From: Phialocephala subalpina
Lineage: Eukaryota; Ascomycota; Leotiomycetes; Helotiales; Mollisiaceae
Assembly: GCA_900073065.1 (NCBI GenBank)
Contig: FJOG01000031.1
Location: 171,404 to 235,403, forward strand
Reading direction: 5' to 3'
Length of the DNA: 64,000 nt
Part shown: positions 10,801 through 25,800 of the stretch, one piece after another
Numbering within the stretch: position 1 is the stretch's first letter
Layout of the letters: each line of letters begins with the position of its first letter
Position numbers and translations under genes: made by a program
Notes under the pieces: model-generated
Databases searched by the model: none
What the model saw: only the letters and a program-made list of their open reading frames with translations
Told to the model about the DNA's origin: nothing

Positions 10801-13800
10801 GAAAACGATGAGGTGACAACTGGAGAAGTCTCTGCTTGGGCGACACTTGCTTCTGTGGCTGGGCTGCTGGCAGATGAAGCGGCCTCCGTCTGGGTGGCAG
10901 TTGGCAGAGCGTTGGTAGACGAAATGATAACACTGCTTGCGGGCTCTGTAGTAGATGGCAATGTTGGTGAGCCAAATATTGGACTTTCCAGCGGAGTCGA
11001 CAGAAGTGCGGAAGATGTGCTTGTCTCAAGTTCAATGATACTTGAAAGTGTTGCGGCGGAAATGAGAGAAATCTCTGGAACAGCAAGAGTTATTGTCAAC
11101 AACTCAGTGCTTTGAGAAACAAGACTCTCTGACATAGCAGTTGGCGAATGGTACTCGGCTGACATCTGAAGCGAACTTTTGGAAAGAGTTTCCAAGGTAC
11201 TTGATGTCAGTGAGCTCAGGTGCGCCAGGCTCTCGGTCTGCTGCGCGGCTGAAGTCGGCAATAGTGTGTTGATCGTTGTCGACGGCGTTGTCTCGAAAGC
11301 TGGGATATGAGAAACCTCTGTAACGGATGGCTCCACGGCCATGCTTCTCGAGGACGGCAGAGAAGCAGTCGTGCTAGCCAATACCTCCATGACTGAAGTC
11401 AATCCAATCAATGAGGTTCTTTCTGGAGTCTTCAAGGCAGAAGACACACCCACAAGAACGCTTCCTGATTCGGTGGCCGTTGTCGAGGCCAAATTCATAT
11501 CCTCAGAAGTTGACGCAAGGCTTGGCATCTGACTTTCCAAAGTGGCAGGTGGAAATGTAGTTGCAATTCTCGAAGTGTTCCAGAAGCGAGCCCATGAACT
11601 CGTCGCCGCAATGGTTGACGAGTATGTGAGTGACGATAGCTCATGAATGAACGTTGGGTTCACTTTCTCTGTTTCCAATGCGAGGCTGGATGAAGCAGAT
11701 GACTGTTCTTTGATGCTTGATGAATGACCGGCTGACTCAATTATCGTGGTACTTGGGAAGGCAGCTGACGAAACTTGAGCTGTTGAAGAGCTTTCCGATT
11801 CGATCTTAGGGCTTGTAGTCAATGAGGCAAGTGTCGATTCTATGGTTGTCGTCTGGCTTGCTGCGGGTGGACTGGGGGTCAGAGTCGAAGAGCCGAGCAA
11901 TGCTGCTGCCGTCGATTCCGAGTGGGCTGAAAGAAGACTTTCAGAAATTTTGATCTCGGAGGTCAATGGTGACTTCGAGCTTGTTGTGGAGCTCAGTAAC
12001 TCGGTCTCAAGCGTTAGAGATGGCGAGGCTAGCTGTGATGTCTCAGACAATCCCGTAAGGATGGCGGATTGAACAACAGCTGACGACCTAAGCGATGATG
12101 ACACTGACACAAACTCGGAATTGCTAGCCGTTTCAATTCCTGGAGGTATATTTGTTGCTGCCAACAGAGATGCTTCATGAGTTGGAGAACTTTCATGCTC
12201 TGTCACCGAAGGGATGAGCGGAGGCAGTGAAAAACCTGCAAGAGTGCTCTCCAAAGTCAAACTTGGAGCCAAAGGCGATACCTGTAGAGTTTCTGTGGAA
12301 GTTGTAACTTTTTGTTCAACGTTCGTGTTGGAGATAAAGCTGGTGCTCGAAGTGTTCCAATAGCGAGTGTATCTTGATGACAGAACTTGAGAAGTCAAGC
12401 TTGGCACCTCTGTGTGGAGGCTTGAAGCAATTGATTCGATCGATGCTGTGCTTAGGTCCGTCTCTTGGTTGTGCAATGCAATGGTCGAAGTCTGGGTCTC
12501 ATAAGGACCAGACTCAGTACCAGGTAGTTCGGGTGATGCCGAAACAAGGCTGCGCTGTGCCTCTTGGGTGGCAATCAGGGATGGCGTGAGACTTGCCAAC
12601 TGTGTTTCTGAAGAAGATACAGACAAGGAAGCGGAAAGCTGGGTGGACTCAACTTGTGCAGTTGTGTTAACAGTCTGACTAAGAACCAAAGTTGGGATGG
12701 GTGCTACACCGGTGAGAGAGACACCAGCAAATGATACCAAGATCGAGCTTGGGGTGAAGGCCGATGCTGTTTCAGCAGTGGTTGGCAAAGATTCGAATGC
12801 ACCTGAGATCGTTGATACAGAGCTTGAGACCAATGAAGGCACTGGCGAAATGTTGACAGAGGTGGCAGCTGAGGTGAGCGAGAGCCTTTCTGGTGTCGTG
12901 ATTACCGAGGTCTGAACTGACTGTGATATCAACAATGGGGACAAAGTCGATTCCAGAACAACCGAGATGGCGATGCTCTCAGCCCGGGTTCTTGACGAGA
13001 CTTGTATCGAGGTTCGAGCGATTGCAGTTGATGCTGACCCAAGATTTGAAGCACTTGGTAGTATACCAGGCTGGGACAAGGTCTCTGTAAATGATGCGAT
13101 CATAGTCGTAAAGTATATCAAGGAAGTCAAGATAGATCCAACAGAAGCTGATTGGGTGTTTTTGGACGAAGACTGAGCAGGTACAGAAGCCTCGGCGACC
13201 GATGGCGAGGTCGTAGTCTCAATGCTCCCAGTGGTAGATTCCAGAGAGAGTGTTGTTGAAATTATCCTAGACAGAACGCTGCGAGAAGTGTTTCGGTACA
13301 GAACTCCCCTGCTGAAAGACACAGGACCTTGTTGACTCGACATAGGAGACACCGATATAGTTTCGAACGTCGTGAAGGACTCGGCAAGTGTGGCAGACGA
13401 TTCGAGAATCGTAGTTGATTCCTCGATGATACCTGATGCGGAGGACTCAGATTGTATAGCTGTTGTCGTCGACTTGTGGAGACCTGGATCATACGGCGAT
13501 GTAGTGATTCCAGAAGCAGATGGAGGCGACGGCGTAGTCGATTCTAGCGAAGCAATACTGATCAATGACTGTGTCGAATAATATGGCTCAAGGGTTGTTG
13601 ATGGGCGCATACTCTCGTGGGTCATGCTCGTTTCCATGGCTTCTGCTGATACAACACTTGTGAGTGACTCTGGCACAGGTAATCCAGAACCCAGCGATAT
13701 ACCTGAGGTGAGGGACACTAGCCTTGCTCTCATGGTTGGGGAAGCAAAACTCATGAGGGACTCAGCTGTAATAAACTCTGGCACAGTCGTGAAGTTGGCG

Positions 13801-16800
13801 CTTGATGACATACTGCTTAGTGATGCCGGATACTTAGACGATTCCGTAAGCGAGGACCGCGGACTGGTTGCCATGCTTGAGGGTGTCGACACCATTCTAC
13901 CTGTCGATGAGATGGCTAAGGTGGATTCGATCATCGACGACTCTAGGGCAGTCGTGAAGCTTGATCGAATCTTATTGGTAGGCAAGGCGATGCTCATGAA
14001 AGACGAATATTGAAGGTCTGTCGATAATCTCAAGCTGGTCGGAAGCGTGTTGCTGGCAAAGCTGAAGCTCGATACAGACTCAGTGGTTGATATCGACGAC
14101 ATTGTCATGGTTGCACTGACGGGAGTCTTTGTCGTAGAGTTCAAACTCTCATATTGACTCGAAGACTCGATGGTGGTCGTGATGGTCGGGAGAACTGACT
14201 GAGTCGCTGGTAGTGACAATGTCGTGAAACCAGTCATTGCCGATAGAATGCTTGAGCCTTGAAGGGCATTGTAGCCTGAAAGAACCGACATTGGCATTGT
14301 AGTTGACTCTGGCGGAGGTTGTCGTGATGTCGTTGCTATCGGAACACTCTCAAATACAGCAGTCGTAGTCATGGATAACGTCGTAGTCGTGTTCATGTAT
14401 CGTCGTAGGGCGGTACTGAAGGGGCGATTGTTCCAACTGCTCGTGCTGATGATCGGCAGAACAGAAGCTGAGATTGCCGGTGCTGATGATTCGATGGCTG
14501 TCGTACTCTCCATCTCCAAAATAATGCTTGATGATTGGCGTGTAGCAAGTGTTTGTGTCGATGATATTTCTCCCATGTTACCCTCCACCGTTCCAACCGA
14601 TTGTGTTCCTGAACTGCCAGGTGACGATGCAGACAAAGTCACGCCTGAAGCTCCACTACCCGAGAATATGCCCAACTTTGACCTAGAAGTGCTTTCCACC
14701 GCAGATGTTACTAGGTATGTTTGCGCAGATGCCGTAGTAGTTACTGTTGAAGTCTCAGAGAATGGTCCAGAAGGTGAAGGCGAAAGGGTGTGGAATCCAT
14801 TGGCTGATGGCAAGGTCGTATAAAAATTCGAGAGCGATCCAATTGTGGTAGTACCAGACAGAACCATTTGACTCATATGAAAGTGACTTGAGAAATATTT
14901 AGACTTACTAGTACCAGATGAAAACTCCACCATGCTCGACAAGCTTTCGCTGACGGCTGACGATACAGATTGGGGGCTTGAGACGACCGAAGTTGAGAGG
15001 GCGGCAGATGTAGCATTTGCCGATTCGGTAGAGGATGCAATTTGGATCGAGAGAACAGTCGAGGAGGCGACAGATTGCAAGGCACTTGCAGAGGTAGACA
15101 AGGACAAGGCCGCAGAGACCGACGATGATTCCAGGGACGAAACGCTTGAGAACAAGCTGCTGGATGCCGAAGGGGTGACCGTAGATACCGAAGATGCTTC
15201 CAGAGTCGAAAGGCTTGAGAACAAGCTGCTGGGCGCTGGAGTAACCGTAGAGACCACACTTGAAACCATGGAGCTGGATTCTACATTGCTGAGGGCTGAC
15301 GAGACCACCGACGAAGAGAGGGTCTGTGTGACGGAAGCAGAGGTTGCCTGGCTTGCAACAACCGAGGAAGTTGCGAGGGACGAGCTCTCCAGCGTGCTAG
15401 ACACAGATGACTCCGTTGGTGATGTAGATGAGACCAGAGCAGATGAGGACACAGCTAGTGTAGAAGACGCCAAGGACAAGGTCTCTGTAGCTGAGGACAA
15501 GATGGCAGAGGCGCTGAGTTGGGTCGAGACAGCACTTGTCTGGATCGATGAGGATACCAAGACAGATGTTGGGACACTGGATGTGAGCTGTGTGGACGAA
15601 ACAGCGACAGAGGATTCAATGCTTGAGCTAGCGACGGTGCTCGATTCCATGGTCTGGCTCGACATAATCTCAGATGAGGCCACCGAGGTGAAAACAACCG
15701 AAACCTGGGAGGAGAACACGATCGATGAAGACACCGTAGCAGACACAGCAGGAGTAAAAACCACTGATGAAATAGCCGATGAGGATACGAGCGAAGAGAC
15801 GAACGAAGTCTCTGAAACTGGTGCCGACGAAGACGTGATCTGTGAAGATACCACCACGGATGGAGATACAGACGCAGATGCAGAGGAAACGACAGATGAC
15901 GTGAGCGAAGCAGACGAAATTTCTGTAGAGATTCTTGATGACACGGCAGGCGAAGAGAGGATCTCCGTAGCTGACGTGAAGCTGGACACTGAAGCGGATG
16001 ATACCAAGCTTGAGCTGACCATTGTGCTTGAAAGCATTGATTCCGAAGAAGCCAATGATGAGCTTGACTCGACAACAGTTGAGGAAGCAGCAGAGACCAA
16101 TTGAGTTGCAGAGGCCGTGGGCGATACCAAAGAGCTGACTTGCGTGCTGGAGACCATGACGGACGGCATAGACGAGCTGACCACAAGGGACGACGAAACT
16201 AATACCGAGCTTGAAACCATTGAGCTTGAGATCATAACCGACGAGGATGGCAAGACGCTGCTGCTTTCGACCTTTGTAGACGATTCCACGGCCGAGGAGC
16301 TTGGCACAACTGTGGATGAGACAATTGATGAAGACAACAAGGTCTGGGATGCGGATACAGAGATGGAAGTCGATGGCAGAACGGTTGATACAACGCTGGA
16401 AACTGAGCTTGAAACCATAAAGCTTGAGACCATGACAGATGACGACAATACGCTGCTGCTTTCGACAGTTGCACTCGAGACGACAGACTTGGAGCTTGGC
16501 ACAATTGTGGATGAAACAATTGATGAAGATTCCAAAGTCTGAGACTCGGATACAGAGACGGAAGTCGATGGCAGAACGCTTGAGGCAACGCTTGAGAACA
16601 CACTGCTGGATTCGACAACGGTAGACGAAGTAACAGATGAGGAGCTTGGCACAATTGTGGATGAGACAACTGATGAAGATTCCAAAATCTGAGACTCGGA
16701 TACAGAGAACGAAGTCGAGGACGCCGGGACACTTGATATAGAGCTGCTTTCGATGACCGTGGACGAGATAACAGCTGAAGAGTTTGGCACAATTGTGGAT

Positions 16801-19800
16801 GAGACAACTGATGAAGACTCCAAAGTCTGAGATACCGATACGGAAATTGATGATGAGGACGGCAGAACTGAAGCGAATGATGACGAGAGCTGAGTGGTGT
16901 TCGCCAAGAAAGTCATTGAAACGACGCTGCTGATCTGAGATGGAGCCAATGTAGCCACACTGCTTGAGGCAAGTGCAGATGATTGGATCTTGGACGAGAT
17001 CTCAGTGCTTGAAGCCAGTACAGAGGTACTGATCTGGCTTGAAACGAGCGATGAAGTGATTTCAGTAACTGACGAGGTGAGCGATGTCGAGGTCAACGAG
17101 GAAGTCGATGGCACAGCGGTAGAGCTTGCCACGCTGCTGGATGCGAGAGTGGAAGGTTCGACCATTGTAGAGCTGATCTGTGTGCTGGAAGCCATGGCAG
17201 ACGACGACATGAGGCTGGAAGCAATCGAGGAAGATTCGAACAACGAAACGCTCCCAGTGACGCTTGCGGATGAGGCAACCGATGAGGACGCAATGCTGGA
17301 GGAAACGAACAACGAGGTACTTTCTGCGAGTGTCGAAGATGGCATGGAGGTCTCGAGGCTGCTGGATACCAAGGTCGAAGATGGAATGAGGGTCTCGCTC
17401 TGGGAAGTCAAAGATAACAAGGATGCAATGCTTGAAGCAATCGAGGAAGATTCCAAGACAGACGTGCTCTCGACAGTTGCGGATGAGACAACAGAAGATG
17501 ACACGAGGGTAGAGGAAGCGACCAAGGAGATGCTTGATGATACAGTGGTCGATGACTCGAGCGTCTGTGAAGATGCCAAAGTCGAGGACGAGAGTACCAC
17601 GGTTGAGCTTGCAAGGGAGCTTGATACCAATGAGCTTTCCAGTGTAGATGATGCGAGGCTTGAAACCATAGTCGAAGATGGTATGCTGCTGCTTGGAACA
17701 ATCGATGTCTGGCTTGCGAGGCTGGAGGCAATCGAGGAGAGCATGCTTGAAGATTCCATCACGGACGAGGACATTGTCTCGGATGAAACAGCTGTCGATG
17801 GTGCCAAAGACGAGATGCTGCTGCTTGCGACCACGCTCGTTGCTGAGATGGACTCAGACTGAGTAGCGGAAGATGACACAACAGAAACTTGGCTTGACAG
17901 GACCGATGATGATGCCAGTGTAGATGTTTCCACCAACATGCTGCTTGAAACTGCGCTCGATGCCGAGACGGACTCGGACTGAGTAGCAGAGGATGACACA
18001 ACAGAGAGTTGGCTTGACAAGACACTTGACACAGCTGAGGACACGAGAGACGAGGTTTCCAAGGCAGATGTTGATGCAACAGTTGTAGAGGGCACAGTCG
18101 AAGATTCCAGGGCGCTGCTTGATACCAGAGTCGTGGATTCCAGGGCGGATGTCGAGGCAATCGATGCGCTGCTGACCAAGGATGACGACAACGAGGAGGT
18201 CATTGAGACTTGGCTCGAAACAACACTGGTTGCAACTGAGGATGACTCAAGAGTAGATGATTCAATTGTGCTGCTTGCAATCGACGAAGAGAAAACGGAA
18301 GAGACAACACCAGATGTCGAAACACTTGATGATTGCACTCCACTGCTGACCGACGACGCCAACGACGACACAAGAGAAGTCTGGCTTGAGAGACCAGAGC
18401 TGAAAACGGTGGATGAGACGAAAGCGGATTGCAGCGATGACACGGAGGAGGCAATCGATGAAGATTCGAGAACCGAGGATACCGTGGCGCTTGCGGATTG
18501 CGACGAAGATTCCAGGACAGACGATGAAAGCGTGACACTTGCGGATGGAACAGAGGATGACTCGAGAGTTGAGCTGGAGAGAACAACGCTTGAGGATACC
18601 GATGACGATTCCAGAGCAGATGTAGATGAGATGACGCTGACAATTGGCACAGAGCTTGAAACTGAGGCACTTGAAGCAACCGAAGATGATTCCAAGAGGC
18701 TTGACGAGAGCGAGCTTGATACCAATGTCGATGAAACTTGTACTGAGCTCGAGAGCGTAGCACTTGAAACAAGGGACGAGGACACCAAAGCAGACGTCGT
18801 AAGGCTTGAAACCACGGACGATGATTCGAGGACAGAGCTTGACAGCGTAGCGGTAGCAGTTGGCACAGACGAAGACAAAAGAGCAGAGCTTGATACCATG
18901 GACGAAGATTCCAACGTAGAGCTTGGAACGATGGTCGATGATTCCAGGGCAGAAGTCGAGAGCGAGGCGCTTGAGGTTGGCATAGACGATGATTCCAGAA
19001 CGATGCTTGAGACCGAAGCACTGGAGACAACAGACGATGATACCAAAGCAGAGCCCGAAACCAAAGTAGATGACTCGAGAACAATGCTTGAGATCGTGGA
19101 GCTTGAAACCATTGTCGATGATAGCATTTGGCTGGCAGATGGCATAGTCGAGGATTCCATGGATGTCGAGAACGAGACGCTGGCAGTTGGCACTGACGAT
19201 GATTGGACCACAGAGCTGGAAAGCACGACACTTGAAGCAGAGCTTGAGATCGTGACACTTGGTACAAGCGAGGACGATTCCAAAACAGAGATAGAGAGAG
19301 TAACACTTGAAGCGACTGAGGAAGAAACCAGGGCTGAGGTCGATGGCGTGGCACTTGTTGGCACAGACGATGATTCGGAAGTCGAGGTTGACAGCATGAT
19401 GCTTGATTGCATAGTCGATGTCTCGATAGCTGAGCTGCTGACAAAAACACTTGAAGAGACCAAAGATGAAACCAGAACGCTTGAGGTCTCGGATACCAAG
19501 GAGCTGACACTTGACGATGGCACAACAGACGAGCTGACAATTGCTTGAGAGGAAGTCTGAGATGATACGACAGATGAAGCGATGGATGAGCTTGGTAGAA
19601 TGCTGGAAACGAGGCTGGACACCACGGATGATGTGGCAACTTCGCTGCTGGCAGACGAGACCGAGGATACAAGCCTGGATGACAAAATCGATGAAACAAC
19701 TGAAGAAGCAACCGACGAGCTTTGGATGAGAGAGCTTGAGAGCGATTCGACAGATGAAACAGACGACGATGGTGCAAATGTGCTGACAGATAGCATCGAT

Positions 19801-22800
19801 GACATGAGGCTTGATGATAGCACCGAGGCAACACTTGCAGAGGACACCACAGACGAGCTCTGGAGGGAGCTTGAAAGCGATGATTCAACAAATGCAACAG
19901 ACGATGAAACCGTAGAGCTGATGGATGGCATAGATGACATGAAGCTTGAAGACAAGATCGAAGATACAGTGGCAGAGGCAGTCGATGACGATGGCATAAC
20001 CGATGACATGATCGATGAGCTTTCCAGAGTAGAGCTAGCAACAGACGTCGACGATTCAACGCCTGCGGATGAGACAGAGCTGAATACCGACATTGATGAA
20101 GCCATGCTTGAGCTGATCAGGGTGCTTGAGGAAACGGTTTGGCTTGAAACCAAGCTGCTGGAAGCAATGACGGAGCTTGCAATCGAAGATGAGGATTCCA
20201 AGACTGTGGATGAGACAGAGCTTGAGACTACCATCGATGAGAGCATGCTTGAACTGGGTAGAACGCTGGAAGTAGCAATCGAGCTTGATTCCACAGTCTG
20301 GCTTGACAGGCTGGAGAAGGAAACAGAGCTCGATGGCGACATCAATGATACCATAGAGCTGACGACGGTGCTGGGCACAACGCTGGAGCTGGCAATCGTG
20401 CTTGATTCGACCAAGCTTGAGGACACGAAGCTTGAGACGGAAGTTGAAAGCGCTATGCTTGAGCTGACCAGAGTGCTTGATACCAGTGGCGAGCTTGAGA
20501 CCAGGCTGGAGCTGGCAATCGACGACGACGATTCGAGGACTGTGGATGATACAGAGCTGGAGATCGGCATAGACGACGATACCATGCTGGAGCTAAGGAC
20601 CGAGCTTGATTCGACAGTGCTTGAGGCAATGCTGGAGGCAACGGTGCTGGGGACAAGATTGGACACGAGGCTGGAGCTGGCAGCTGATGACGATGATTCG
20701 AGGACTGACGAGGAGATGACAGAGCTTGAGACCGACATGGAGGAAACCATGCTGGAGCTAACCATGCTGCTTGTAACCATTCGCGAGCTTGAAACCATGC
20801 TGGAGCTGACAACAGAGCTTGATTCGACGGTGCTTGAGGCGAGGCTGGAGCTGATAACCGAGCTTGATACAATAGTCTGGCTGGATACCAAGCTAGAGCT
20901 GGCAACTGATGAGGATTCAAGAGCTGTGGATGAGACAGAGCTTGGGATCGACATCGAGGACACCATGCTGGAGCTGAGGACGGAGCTTGAGACCATTGGA
21001 GAGCTTGAAACCATGCTGGAGCTGGCGACGGTGCTTGATACCATTGGCGAGCTTGAGACCAATGAGCTCGATTCCACGGTGGAGCTTGACACAACGCTCG
21101 AGCTGACAAGGCTGCTGGAAGAAGCAAGAGTCTGGCTTGAGGCCAGGCTGGAGCTAACCAGGGAGCTGACTGACAGAGAGCTGGATGCGACAGAGCTTGA
21201 TTCCACGGTAGAGCTGACCATAGAGCTTGATGAAAGCGTGCTGGCAGCAACCGAAGAGGATACCAATGAACTTGAGGCCAGAGAGCTTGATGGCAGAGTG
21301 CTTGAAGAGAACGAGCTTGAAACCAAAGAGCTTGATTCCACGAACGAGCTTGACACGCTGGAGCTGACAAGGGAGCTGGACGGCAGAGTGCTGGAAGCAA
21401 ATGACGAGCTTGAAACCAGAGAGCTGGAAACGATGCTTGAGCTTGAAATGATAGAGCTTGAAACAAGGCTTGAGCTGCTGATGAGAGAGCTGGAGACCAT
21501 GCTGGAGCTTGATACCATAGTGCTTGAAGGCATGCTTGAGCTGACCAGGGAGCTTGATACGATGCTGGAGCTTGAAACCAAGGAGCTGGACGGCAGAGTG
21601 CTGGAAGCCAAGGACGAGCTTGAAACCACAGAACTGGAGACAATGCTTGAGCTTGATACCAATGAGCTAGAAGCAAGGCTTGAGCTGCTGATAAGGCTGC
21701 TCGAAACCAAGCTTGAGCTTGACACGATGCTGGAGCTGACCAAGGAAGAGCTGGACACCATAGAGCTGGATGGCATGCTAGAGCTTGAGGCCAGGGAGCT
21801 GGAGACAACGCTGGAGCTTGAAACCACGGAAGAGCTGACCACAGAGCTTGAAGACACGAACGAAGACATCATAGACGAGTACATCGAGCTGGAAGCTGAC
21901 AGTGACGAAGACACCATCGAAGACACAAGCGACGACGAACTTTCGAACGAAGAAGATGAGTACGACGACGAAGACGATGATGCACAGTCCCAGCAGACCA
22001 GAGAGTACATGCTCGCAGAGGACATCGTAGGCATGGCCGGTGGCGCATACGTTGGAGCCTTCGCAGTTGTTGCTGGCGTCACAACTGGTGCCGCTTCGGA
22101 CGAAGTCACTGGAATGACGATCGCTGTAGTTGAGGCAACAGGTGCTTGAACAATCGAGGTCGATGTTGTGACGGCAAGGATGTGTATTTCTTCGGTGCTG
22201 GATGCGAAAACTTCTGTTGGTGTAGCGGACTTCTCGACAGAGACACTTGGTGATGCAACCTCTGGAGACGTGGCCGTAACAGACGCGGAATGTGTAGCAA
22301 TTGGTACAGTGCTTGAAATAATCTTCTCGGAAGTCGAGATAGTTGAAGCAATGACAGGTGCTGCACTTGATGAATAGAAGGTGCTTGATGCAATTGGCGC
22401 AGTGGAACTGGCGTTCAGGCAAGCATCTCCCATACCGATCTGGAAAGGCGATTCAGTGTATCCTCCAGGAGTAATACCATTGAAAGTGACCAAGATAGTT
22501 CCTGACATCGAGTTGGGGTAGTTGAACGAAGCAACACCGCCAACGAATAGCGAGTTGGTCCAGATCAAGGCACCGTTCGAAATCGAGAAAGTAGTCATGA
22601 TGTTGGAAGCGTCATATGGACCGAAGGAGAAGTCCATAGAGCCGGCTGTAATGTCTGTAGGCGTGGTGAAAGCATACAAGCCATTGGTTTCGAGAGTACC
22701 ATCGGGGTTTACTACGAACTTGGAGGCGTCGGAACACGAGATCGTGATGGTAGATCCGTTGGCAATGTAGTTGTTGTCTTGTAGTGCCGGCGGTATCGGG

Positions 22801-25800
22801 TGAATATGGAACGGCATGACCGAGCTGGTAGCGGGCAGAATCGATATAACGGTCTGCGCTTCTGAGATGCTCGGTGCGACGGTCGTGTGCGCAATAGCCG
22901 ATGACACAGGAGAGATAGCAGAGGAGACAACCTGCGCAGCGCTTGAGTAGAAGCTGGTGGATGGGAACGCAGAAGAACTGCTGTTCGTGCGACATCCTGC
23001 GGCTTCTGGGCTGTACGACATCATCATGTTGAAGACTTGTACTGAATAATCGGAAGGAATGACACCATCGAAGGAGACAAGAACCTTTCCAGATCCCGCA
23101 GTTGGGTACGCGAATACCACTTGATGGTTGGGAGCTGAGAATTGGTTGTTGGTCCAGGTGAGGATGTCACTTGGGAACGTGAATTGGGTCAAGACAACAT
23201 CTGAGGAGGTGTTGTATGGCCCGAACTTCAGGTCCGTGGAACCGATTGCGATTTCCTCGAGCGTTGCTTGGGCAAACAGGCCGCCAATTTCCATTGTCCC
23301 ATCGTAGTTGACGGTGAAGATTGGCGCGGAGCCACAAGAATCAGTGATCGAGACAGTATCGTCGTTGTTGAGTACAAGGAACACAGGTGATGTAGTACCT
23401 CTCTTCATCTTGCGAAGCGTGGAGGTCACGTTCCTGAATTGACCGTAGAATTGAGCCATCTGGCTGGGTGCCGGTGGAAGTGGAGTAACCGATGCCACGA
23501 TTGGGGAATGGCTGGGCGCAACAGTGGTATGTGGAAGTACCGATGGAGCCACAACTGAAACCGCAGTGCTGACGACAGTGGCAGAAGCCCCAGCAGATGA
23601 GGCTTGAGGCGCACTTACACTCAGTATTGTTGATACAGTTGGGGCGGATTCAGCCAGTGATCTGGAGGTGAAGCCAGAGCTGACTTGGGGTGGTCCGGAT
23701 TGGGTGGATGCCACGGAGGACACCTCAGTCTGGCTGAGGGCCTGTATTGTGGAGGCGAAGCTCGAAGGCACCAAGGCAGACGAAGTCTCGGTTGCCGACG
23801 AAGAGAGAGATGCTTCGGTGGCGAATGAGGAGATAGAGGAAGAGATCTGGGTTGTCAGTAACGACACAATGGTGGAGGCTGTCAAGGTTCCCATGAAGCT
23901 GGAGCTTAGGAACAATGAGGCCGATGCACTGCTGATGAGAGCCATTTCAGATGTGGAAGCCGTTGCGCTCGTGATGTTGACTTCGACGCTGGCGACAGCA
24001 GAAGAAGATAACAACGCCGATGATGAGGATGGCAGAGGTGACTGTGTTACAGCGGAGGAAACTATTATCGCGGTCAGCGTCATGTCTTGTGACATATTAG
24101 ACGTCAAATGAGTCAATCTTGAGCTCTCAGAACTACCAACAACACCCGACACTATCAAGGTTGAAGATTGAGAGTCTTGCAAGGTCATGGTTTGTCTGGT
24201 ACTGGTCCACGATTGTGTCGTCCTGGAGGGTCGATTGGTCGTTTCGATTGGTCGAAGCGAAGATTTGTAGTCGAAGGATTCGATAGTCGTAGAAATCGAC
24301 TCGAGCGTCGAGATTGTCGTAATTATCGAAACGGTACCGAAAATTGAAGTGGTCGCGGATGTGGTGGGGTTGGTGAAAGTGCTGGGAATAGTGGAGATGC
24401 TGGGGCTGCTGACGGAGAACGAACCCGAGCTTATCGTAGTGCTACTTGTCGAAGATAGCAGAGATGATAGAAGGGTAGGATACTCGAAAGACGATGGCAA
24501 AGGTGTCTGAGGGAAACTACTGAAGAGGGGCGTCGTAGGTCCGTTCGAGATGGTGATAGCATTCATGACCGACAGGGTAGACAATTCGACACTTCCTTTG
24601 CTTGAGCTCAAGGTCCCAATGCTCGGGGTGGTCGAGGGATTGAGGGACAGATCGCTGGAAGCGACGGAAGGTGGGTTTGAATAGAATATTGAGGTACTGC
24701 TTTGTTGTAGTGATGGCAATACACTCGAGGCGCTAGACAAAATTGTCGTATAGACTACAAATCCACTACTTGAACCTCGAAGTATCAAGGTAGTTGATGA
24801 AAGGAAAGTAGAACTGTCAGCCGGTTGAGGGGAGATGATCAAGATGCTTGATACTCCACTGCTGGACAGTGATGGAAGTTGTGAGTTGGACAAGCTTGAA
24901 AGCTGAAGGCTTGTCGAGAGTGTCGTCGATGCTACCTCTTCACTAGTAGACCTCAGGATGACCGAGGTGAGAACAGTTGACGGAAGATATCTAACAATGT
25001 CGGTCGTCTGGAGGGAGATGCTGGAGGCACTGAACAATGCGCTGCTTTGCCCCATTGAAGAAGGCAAGGTCGGCAAGCTGGAAAGCGGTTGAGCGTGAGT
25101 GGACAACGAGCTTATCTTTGATGTAGAACTCACCACCTCAGTACTTTGCAGCAGTGAAGGTGGCAAACTGGACATCAACGAGCTTAAAAGTTGTTGCCGA
25201 GAAGAGCGGATACTCGACTCAGTCGATATAGAGGTAGACTGACTGCTTTGTAACGATGAAAGCGGCCGGCTAGATGAACTCGAAAGCCGGACTCCAGAAG
25301 ACGCAGAACTCAGCACCTGACTGCTATGAAGCAGTGAAGCCGATAAGCTCGACATACTCGAAAGCTGAGAGGACGCAGAGCTTATCAAAAATAACAAGCT
25401 CGACGCCGAGGGGGTCTCGGTCTCGACGGGGCTCGAGAAGCTCGACACGACATTGCTCGAAAGTAATGACGATGCTAAGCTGGACGAGCTTGAAAGCCGT
25501 TGGACCTGAAAGGACATTGAGCTGAGCGCGGATACAGAGCTCAATGCAGACGCTGCGGTGACAGACGTGGTTTGCGTCACCGAAGATATAATGCCGGAGG
25601 AGACGATACTCGAACTGAATAGAGCATATGAAACTAGATAGTCTATGCTGCTAGGTATCGAAGACAATACACTGGAGGAACTTGACAACCTTGGTAATTG
25701 AGAAGGCGCAGAGCTAAGTATGAATATCGAGCTCCATGGTGAGGTTGTTGCCGTGACCAGAGAAGAGAGGGTTACCGAAGATATAGATGGTGTCGAGAAT

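Noticed and set aside
18200..20059. 619-residue minus-strand frame rich in Arg/His/Leu/Gln
   Set aside because: It is an out-of-frame shadow of the SSSxx repeat array.
14932..22149. Long plus-strand open frames (390, 471 and 855 codons) opposite the giant gene
   Set aside because: They are acidic Glu/Asp/Leu/Thr repeats produced by reading Ser codons on the other strand; no start context, signal or domain, and the minus-strand frame is one continuous ORF with sensible termini.
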